DNA from: a virus
Direction: 5' to 3' (one strand)
Virus record (IMG/VR): IMGVR_UViG_3300022074_000144
Coordinates: 1-37,098 of that record
DNA: 37,098 bases
Below, piece after piece: positions 1-6,300 of the stretch (position 1 is the stretch's first letter; each line of letters opens with the position of its first letter). Under the pieces are notes generated by a model, which saw nothing but the letters and a program-made list of their open reading frames with translations, searched no databases and was not told where the DNA came from. The translations under genes were made by a program, and so were the position numbers.

Positions 1-903
1 ATTGTATGCCCTAGATGCACCTCCACCACCGCCACCGCCTGTATTAGCTGTAGCGTGTGCTGGATGTGAACCAGATGTATATGTAACACCATTAGCTCCA
101 CCACCTTCTCCTGCTGGATTAAGTTGACCGTCACCACCTGCACCACCGCCACCACCACGAACAACAGAGCTTCCTGTAATAGTTGATGCTAAACCGTCAC
201 CACCAGCTGATTGACCGTCAGTGTTACCAGCTTCTCCAGCACCACCTCCGCCACCACCTCTATAAGGGCTACCACTTTCTGTACTTCCACCAGCATATCC
301 ATGCACCACTGGACTTGTTAAAGCAGCTCCACCAGAGCTATTTACTGGTGTACCTCCACCACCACCAGAACCACCTGTTCCAGCTGCTACATTATTATAA
401 CCACCACCAGTTCCACCACCTTTAGAAGTAATGTCTATACCTGTAGCTGCGTGTTTAAAAAATGAATCTGAACCAGATTGATGGTTGGTAGATGTACCGC
501 CTGCACCAACACTTACTGAATAAGCTGTTCCTGCTTGTATAGTAGTTAAAGTTGACTCTGAAGATTGACCTCCACCAGAAGTTTCATTATTCCAAGAACT
601 TCTATAGCCACCTGCACCACCTCCACCACCATTTGCTAAGTTTGTTTCTCCATTACCACCAGTTCCACCACCTGCAATAATAAGGTAATCAACTCTAGTT
701 AAAACTTCATTTGCTAATTGTACCCAAGAACTACCGTCATAATATTCTGGACTTGAAGTGGTAGTGTTATATATCATATCACCAGCTACTGATGTAAGTG
801 CATCTCTTTGAGTTGTGGTATAAGACTTTAGCCTTAGTGCGTCATCAATAGAAACATTGTTTCCGTTATACTTACCTATAGAGTTGGTTTCGAGTGTAGA
901 CAT
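1..903 (-). CDS. Glycine-rich tail tip/adhesin protein, partial (C-terminus off window)
   Basis: An open frame starts with ATG at 903 and runs 301 codons to the left edge without a stop, so the C-terminus is missing. Residues 1-65 carry the anchor-type motif TLETNSIGKYNGNNVSIDDA, then LKSYTTTQRDALTS and GDMIYNTT...YYDGSSW, also found in the 63-aa gene just upstream. After VDYLIIAGGGG (about residue 73) the chain becomes Gly/Ser/Ala/Asn-rich, with many GGGGG runs and short loops such as GAGGYR. Gly-rich chains of this kind are known from phage tail-tip adhesins, where polyglycine helices pack together and the loops bind the receptor; that role is inferred here. The start overlaps the previous stop as TAATG. 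The CCACCACC pattern on the plus strand is simply the complement of the Gly codons. Confidence 0.8.
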   Translation of the reverse strand, partial: MSTLETNSIGKYNGNNVSIDDALRLKSYTTTQRDALTSVAGDMIYNTTTSSPEYYDGSSWVQLANEVLTRVDYLIIAGGGTGGNGETNLANGGGGGAGGYRSSWNNETSGGGQSSESTLTTIQAGTAYSVSVGAGGTSTNHQSGSDSFFKHAATGIDITSKGGGTGGGYNNVAAGTGGSGGGGGTPVNSSGGAALTSPVVHGYAGGSTESGSPYRGGGGGGAGEAGNTDGQSAGGDGLASTITGSSVVRGGGGGAGGDGQLNPAGEGGGANGVTYTSGSHPAHATANTGGGGGGGASRAYN

Positions 904-1094
904 TATAAATCATTCCACGCTGAGCCATTATAAAATTGAACTTTACTATCTGTAGTGTTGTATATCATATCCCCAGCAGCACTAGTCAAAGCATCTCTCT
1001 GTGTAGTTGTATAGGATTTCAGATTTAAAGAACATTGCATCGCTACATTGTTACCAGAGCTTTTAGATATTGTGTTTACTTTTAGAGTTGCCAT
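903..1094 (-). CDS. 63-aa stand-alone tail-fibre anchor-like protein
   Basis: This 63-residue protein contains only the short N-terminal module seen at the start of the next gene: LKVNTISKSSGNNVAM, LKSYTTTQRDALTSAAGDMI and YNTT...YNGSAWNDL. It ends where the neighbour continues into its Gly-rich body. It is coupled on both sides by TAATG overlaps. It may be a real short virion protein, such as an adaptor or decoy anchor, or the remnant of a fibre gene that lost its distal part after duplication. The intact coupling and full module argue against random decay. Function is unknown beyond membership of the fibre-anchor family in this cassette. Confidence 0.65.
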   Translation of the reverse strand: MATLKVNTISKSSGNNVAMQCSLNLKSYTTTQRDALTSAAGDMIYNTTDSKVQFYNGSAWNDL

Positions 1095-1684
1095 TACATT
1101 ATCACCAGTGTTCCATTATTAGTTATTGTTCCAGTAATAGTTACTGGTCCAGCCATTACTTGTCCTTCACCAGAAGGTATTGTATAAGTAGCAGCTTGTG
1201 TCTGATTGTGTCTTACAGTTCCAGAGTTAGTTGTAAAAGCCATACCGCTTACATCTTGTGTAGCGACTTCTGTTCCTGCGACATCGTATCTAATTTTATC
1301 TTCATCAGATGATTCTTCTACTTGTATTTTTGTATCGCTATCAGCGTCTACAATTGCTGTACTATCTGTAGCTGATACTGCAAAGTCTAAAGTTCCATCG
1401 CTGTCTTGATAAGTAACGGTAACATTTGTTTCAGTATTACCACTTACCATAGCTCCAATAATGTCTTGGATTTGTTCAGTAGTATTTCCAACTACTTGCC
1501 AAGCAGAGCCATCGTAAATCTTAATCTTATCTTCTGAAGAGTTGTATATCATCTCACCTTCGGTTGTACCAGAAGGGTCTGATGAGTGTATAGGTAGTAA
1601 GATAGTATCAGAGTTACTAAACTCTGCTAGACCATCTGTGTCTCCACCAGTTCTTGTTACATGTAATAATCTATGTGTTGCCAT
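1094..1684 (-). CDS. Tail fibre / receptor-binding protein (196 aa)
   Basis: A small fibre protein. The N-terminal part contains GEMIYNSSEDKIKIYDGSAW, the same motif as in the two genes downstream of it. The middle has IVDADSDTKIQVEESSDEDK, closely matching ITDADSDTKIQVEEGSDED near the end of the 1866-aa fibre. The last 25 residues (EGQVMAGPVTITGTITNNGT then LVIM) are paralogous to the last residues of that fibre. It therefore looks like a miniature copy of the C-terminal end of the long fibre. ATG follows the previous stop by two bases, and the gene is coupled to the next by TAATG. The precise receptor or partner cannot be read from sequence. Confidence 0.75.
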   Translation of the reverse strand: MATHRLLHVTRTGGDTDGLAEFSNSDTILLPIHSSDPSGTTEGEMIYNSSEDKIKIYDGSAWQVVGNTTEQIQDIIGAMVSGNTETNVTVTYQDSDGTLDFAVSATDSTAIVDADSDTKIQVEESSDEDKIRYDVAGTEVATQDVSGMAFTTNSGTVRHNQTQAATYTIPSGEGQVMAGPVTITGTITNNGTLVIM

Positions 1685-1686
1685 TG

Positions 1687-1872
1687 TTATTCCTTTGGAT
1701 TGTCATCCTTAACTTGTTTAATTGCAAGAAACCAAGTTCCTGTCTTAGCATCTTCGCCAAACTTACCATCTTCAATATCGTGCCATAATTTATCTAACTG
1801 CACAGCTATATCTCCATATCCAAATCTTCTTGTATATAATAATTCTTCTTCTGCGTTTTCAAATTCTCTCAT
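1687..1872 (-). CDS. Small conserved tail-cassette protein (61 aa), XkdW-like
   Basis: A short acidic, soluble protein with the core RRFGYGDIAVQLDKLWHDIE followed by a WFLAIKQVKDDNPK ending. I recognise the pattern YGDI-x-x-QLD-x-L-x-x-DI ... AIK-x-VK-x-xNPK from small proteins encoded among tail-fibre genes in many phages, including XkdW-like ones. The family's role is uncertain; a fibre-assembly or adaptor function is the usual guess. The start overlaps the upstream stop as TAATG. No signal peptide or membrane segment is visible. Confidence 0.7.
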   Translation of the reverse strand: MREFENAEEELLYTRRFGYGDIAVQLDKLWHDIEDGKFGEDAKTGTWFLAIKQVKDDNPKE

Positions 1873-2459
1873 TATGTTTCACCTAGTTTATAGAAAAATA
1901 CAGCTGTTGGAACATAATCATTTGAGCCAACTAATGTAGCATTTCCTTCATCAAAAAATCTAAATTTAACTTTATCATTTGAAGTATCTTGTATATCTAA
2001 TATTGTTTCTATATGAATATTAGCAGTGTCATAGTTGTGTTGACCTTGACCTTCCATTGAAGCTATATTATCCCAAGTAGAGCCATTATCATTTGTTGTG
2101 TAAATATAACAATATCCACCAGCATATCCACTAAATCTCACCATAGCTGTAAATTTTACTATATACTTTCCTGTGCTTGGAAAGGTAAATACACCACTAG
2201 ATACTGACATACCAGTGCCTTTAGGAGTAGATGTAGCTAATAATAATCCAGCTGTTGGTTTTGCCCAAGTTGTTATTGGGTTAGCTGAAGCTGTTAGATT
2301 AGTACTGTTAATGAAATAATCTGCTTCTGTAATACCTTGTGTAATACCAGATACATCTACGCCATCTACATTACCATCTTTTATTAATACACCATCTACG
2401 GTAACACCATTTCCAGATGATGACTCTAATACGCTATCTACTTTTATTTGACTAACCAT
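1872..2459 (-). CDS. Receptor-binding protein with C1q/TNF-like head (195 aa)
   Basis: Residues 1-30 form an anchor module (QIKVDSVLESSSGNGVTVDG then VLIKDG) of the type repeated in the 199-aa protein upstream. After a short linker the C-terminal ~130 residues alternate aromatic/hydrophobic and polar residues in a jelly-roll-like pattern: GVFTFPSTGKYIVKFTAMVR, YCYIYTTNDNGSTW, IETILDIQDTSNDKVKFRFF and a terminal AVFFYKLGE. This fits a C1q-like trimeric head, a common shape for phage receptor-binding tips. The fold call is from pattern only. The gene is coupled at both ends by TAATG, with GGAG before its start. It is probably one of several alternative or co-assembled tips in this cassette. Confidence 0.75.
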   Translation of the reverse strand: MVSQIKVDSVLESSSGNGVTVDGVLIKDGNVDGVDVSGITQGITEADYFINSTNLTASANPITTWAKPTAGLLLATSTPKGTGMSVSSGVFTFPSTGKYIVKFTAMVRFSGYAGGYCYIYTTNDNGSTWDNIASMEGQGQHNYDTANIHIETILDIQDTSNDKVKFRFFDEGNATLVGSNDYVPTAVFFYKLGET

Positions 2460-2674
2460 TATTCACTCCACTCTGGTACTAAACCAAAATTGTGTTCTGA
2501 TTCTTTTTTGGATTGCCAAGCATCTTTGACTTCTTGTGTCCAATGCTCACTAGCTAAATCTTGTATCTCTTGGCTTTCTCCAGATACATCCATATCTGGT
2601 GTATAGACAATTTTGTGTCCATTTTCATCTGTTGTGTTTATATGCTTAAATTCTGATAAAACTTTGTATTCCAT
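2459..2674 (-). CDS. Hypothetical small protein of the fibre cassette (71 aa)
   Basis: I choose ATG at 2674 because it overlaps the upstream stop as TAATG and follows AGGAG at good spacing. An ATG six codons earlier (2692) would lie inside the previous gene and has no comparable site. The protein (MEYKVLSEFKHI ... VPEWSE) is small, acidic and Trp-containing, with a helical middle (ESQEIQDLASEHWTQEVKDA). I do not recognise it. Its position between two receptor-binding genes suggests a role in fibre assembly or folding, an inference from context alone. Confidence 0.65.
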   Translation of the reverse strand: MEYKVLSEFKHINTTDENGHKIVYTPDMDVSGESQEIQDLASEHWTQEVKDAWQSKKESEHNFGLVPEWSE

Positions 2675-3273
2675 TATGCTCCTATAAACCAACCAGATAA
2701 TATTGCATATCCATTTATGTCGTGTCTTACTTGTAAAAAACCTGTAGAGCCATCATCCCTCATACCTTGTACTATTGCATCAGAGCTATTAGAACCTGTT
2801 TGAATCATTGTTGTAAAGTTATTATAAGTTGATGTGTTATATCTTACTCTATGTCCATATCCCCCAATATTACTTACACTTTGATTTGTTGAACTACTTG
2901 TTGCAGGTAAAGTTAATTTATAAATTTGAAATGTGTTGGAAGTTCCTATATTTGAATTATTAATTTGCGGTAGCCACCATTGATACCAGTTACCTATTTT
3001 TATATAATTTCCAGTTATATTTGTTGTTTCCCAACCAGAGCTTCCTGTATGACTTAGGTTATCTTCCCAATGTATAGTAGAAGTCCAAGTACCAGATATA
3101 GGTGTAATATTACTATCTTTAATTAACATACCATCAATGGTCACACCAGAACCAGATGTTTTTTCTGTTATGGTATCAGTATTAACAGCGTTATCTTTAA
3201 TTAATACTCCATCAACAGTTACACCACTACCTGTGGTTGATTCGTTAATTGTATCTACTTGAACTGTACTCAT
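2674..3273 (-). CDS. Receptor-binding tail protein with tandem anchor repeats (199 aa)
   Basis: Two tandem anchor units occupy about residues 4-55 (VDTINESTTGSGVTVDGVLI and TDTITEKTSGSGVTIDGMLI, each followed by KD). The C-terminal ~135 residues are a separate head: ITGNYIKIGNWYQWWLP, then QIYKLTLPATSSS, GYGHRVRYN and a terminal GYAILSGWFIGA. The G-x-Y-x-KIGN-x-Y pattern is familiar from the terminal domains of many phage and prophage fibres. Its start overlaps the upstream 34-aa gene by ATGA. The anchor units are shared with the 195-aa protein while the heads differ, so this looks like a modular set of tips. Confidence 0.75.
   Translation of the reverse strand: MSTVQVDTINESTTGSGVTVDGVLIKDNAVNTDTITEKTSGSGVTIDGMLIKDSNITPISGTWTSTIHWEDNLSHTGSSGWETTNITGNYIKIGNWYQWWLPQINNSNIGTSNTFQIYKLTLPATSSSTNQSVSNIGGYGHRVRYNTSTYNNFTTMIQTGSNSSDAIVQGMRDDGSTGFLQVRHDINGYAILSGWFIGA
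3109..3264 (-). repeat. Tandem anchor-module repeat (two units)
   Basis: Two adjacent ~78-bp units within the 199-aa gene encode the pattern D-T-I-x-E-x-T-x-GSGVT-x-DG-x-LIKD. The protein motif is kept while the DNA has diverged. One further unit lies at the start of the 195-aa gene. Confidence 0.75.
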
Positions 3274-3374
3274 TCTGTTCCTTCTGGTTTAAAGAAATAG
3301 TTTTCTGGGTCGTATTGACTATTGACATACTCCTCCAGAGTTTTCTCTATTTCATTGTAATCTAAATCTTTCAT
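3270..3374 (-). CDS. 34-aa acidic small protein
   Basis: A short frame reads MKDLDYNEIEKTLEEYVNSQ and ends YFFKPEGTE. It has a Shine-Dalgarno-like AAGGA seven bases before ATG, and its TGA overlaps the next ATG as ATGA. It fills nearly the whole gap between the 1866-aa fibre and the 199-aa tail protein. The overlap, ribosome site and helical acidic composition support a real gene that length cut-offs would miss. I do not recognise a family. It may mainly couple translation into the receptor-binding genes, or be a small assembly factor. Confidence 0.6.
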   Translation of the reverse strand: MKDLDYNEIEKTLEEYVNSQYDPENYFFKPEGTE

Positions 3375-3384
3375 ATTTTCCTTT

Positions 3385-6300
3385 TTATAAAACTACTAAA
3401 CTTCCTTGAACATCTACGGTACCTTGTATATCCAATGGACCAGCTGCAACAGTTCCTTCTGTTGAAGCAATTGTAAATGTTTCTGATGCGTGCATAGCTA
3501 AGTTATGTGTAAAGAAACCACCCCTAGCAGCCATAGAAACATTATTGTCTATTGTTACTCTTTCTTGACCACCGGTATCTGCTCTAATTATATCTTCATC
3601 AGAACCTTCTTCTACTTGAATTTTGGTATCACTATCAGCATCAGTAATAGAGTTAGAACTTAATGAACCTAGTGCTGTATCTACATAAGCTGTAGTAGCA
3701 ACTTTAGTTGAATTATCACTTTGGTTTTGAGTCTTAGCTTTTAAGTCACCTTCTGTAACTGTTAAGTTAGCAGCCGCAGAACCATCTGTTGCAGTTGTAC
3801 CTACAACAAAAGAATCTGTTGACTCGTCCCATATAATTGCTGCATTATCTCCAGTAGAACCTCTTTCGATAATCATTCCAGCATCTGTGGTTAATGAACC
3901 ACCATCAGCGTTTAATTCAAATAAAGTATCCGTAATTTTTAATTCGTTAGCTTGTGTAGTTGTTCCAGTAACAGTTAAGTTAGTTACTGTTACACCAGAA
4001 CTTGTAGCTGTTATAACATCTGTTCCACCAGCTTTAATATGTACAGTATCATTGTCAGTAGTTCTCTCTACTTCAATTTTTGTATCACCATCATCATCTG
4101 CATAAGATGTCAATGTTTGTGTGGTTCCGGTCATATTAATTGGGTCTGATGAACCTCCTGCAAGTGTTACTGGTAAAGCACCACCTGTTGCAGCAGAACT
4201 TAAAACTATATTGTCTGTTGTACCATCGAAGTCTGTAAATGGCATTGTTCCACCACCACCACCACCTGAAGAAGTAAATGTAATACTATCCGCACTAGCA
4301 TCTGTTGTAAGTGTCATTCCTGTACCAGCTACAAGAGTTAAAGTATCAGTAGCTGCGTCAGCTACAACATTTGATTGTCCAGAAACTGCTAAGGTTGAAA
4401 AAGCATTTGCTGCACCACCAGTTGCTGCAAGAGTAAGAGTTCCAGCTGCATCATCATAAGTTTTTGTAATGTTTGCACCAGCAACTACTACATTGGCTGC
4501 GAAGTCTTCTACTTGTTCTTGAGTAAGTTGTGTGTTTGTATCTGCAGAAGCGATTGTTATAGAATCTCCAGAAGCATCTGTTGTAAGAGTTATATTGCTT
4601 CCTGCTACAAATGTTAAAGTATCAGTTGCTCCATCAGCAACTATATCAGACTGTCCCGATACGGATATAGTCTTAAATGCTTCAGATACAGAACCACCCC
4701 CAGTGACAGATAAATCGATAGTTCCATCACTATCTTGATAATCAACTGTAATATTGCTTTCGGTATTTCCACTGAACATAGCTCCAACTATGTCTTGTAC
4801 TGCTTCAGTATTAAGAGCAAATGTTACTTCATCTGTACCACCTACAGAAGTATCTATTCCAGAACCACCAGTAAGCGTTAATGTATTAGCATCTGCTACA
4901 ACTTGATTAGAACCACTATCAGCAGCTATTGTAAAGTTTGACATAGTACCTGCACCAGAAGCAGAGTTTAAGTCAGATACAGCTATTTTCTTTAAAGAAG
5001 TTGTTGAGTGGTCATAAATAAGTACAAAGTCATTTGTAGTGTCTACTGTTCCTGAATAAGCAGATTGTCCAGATATTACATTAGCATTAACCATTCCTGT
5101 TTCAACAGCAGCTGATTGAATTGTTGCAGTACCAGTTACATCACCAGCACCAGTAAATGAAGCAGATGTCCAAACAACATCTCCTGTCATTCCTATTGTT
5201 CTACCTGTTGCTAAGGCTGTTGCAGTGTCTGCATTACCTGTTACAGCACCTGTAACATTACCTTCTAAGTTTGCAACTAATGTGCCTGTTGATATTGTTA
5301 AGTTGCCTGTACTTGCACCTGTAAATGAACCTGTACCAACTATAAATTTGTCAGCACTTTCATCCCATCCTATGAATGCATTATCAGAGGAACCCCTTTC
5401 AATTACTATACCTGCATCATTAGCTGGTGAACCAGAAGTACCATTTCCAAGTTCTATTAGTGAATCACTAACAACTGTATTAGTTGTATCAATTGTTGTT
5501 GTAGTTCCATTTACTGTTAAGTCTCCAGTGATTGTTGCATTACCAGCAACTTCTAATCCAGTACCATTTAATAATTGGAAAGTGTCAGACTTTAATCTTG
5601 CAGTAATAACATTTGAACCTGCTTTAACATTTGCAAATTCAATAAGACCATCTTCAGAACCAGCAGAAGCATCTTGTATTTTACCTGTTATTTTTGCATA
5701 TACAGTAGAAGCTCCACCATCGTCATCACCTTTAAATTTAATTTGACCTAAGTAGTCTGCATCAGCTGGTGAAGAGCTGTCTCTCACAAAGTTAAATATA
5801 GGTCCAGCAGATGAGCCTGCATCAGTTGAAGTAAGTGTTACATCACCAGAAGTACTAATGTTACCTGTGCCTGTAATATCATTTGAATTTAAATCTAAGT
5901 TACCACCAAGTTGTGGAGATGTATCTTCTACAACATTATTTATAGATACTGCTTGAGCATCGCTGTCTGAGTATTGAGTAATTGTTGTAGCAATTACTCC
6001 AGAGCCAGAAAGAGTTATTCCCGTTCCAGCTGAAAGATAAGACTGTACATCGGCATCACCATAAGCTGAACCAAATACTGTAATTGTTCCACCCATACCA
6101 GAGTGTGAAGAACAGTAGTAATAAAGAATATCTGGAGTAGCAGCATTAACTGTAAATTCTATGTAAGCACCAGATTGTCCTTGTGAACCACTAGCAGTTC
6201 TACCAGTTGTATAAGCTGTACCTTCGCTTGTTTCTGATAATACAAATGGATGAGAAGCTACTGAGCTATCAGATAAATCAAATCTATGAACAACTCCCGG

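Noticed and set aside
1-430. CCACCACC-rich tract looking like a microsatellite or repeat array
   Set aside because: It is the complement of Gly codons in the minus-strand Gly-rich protein. There are no regular spacers, so it is not CRISPR-like.
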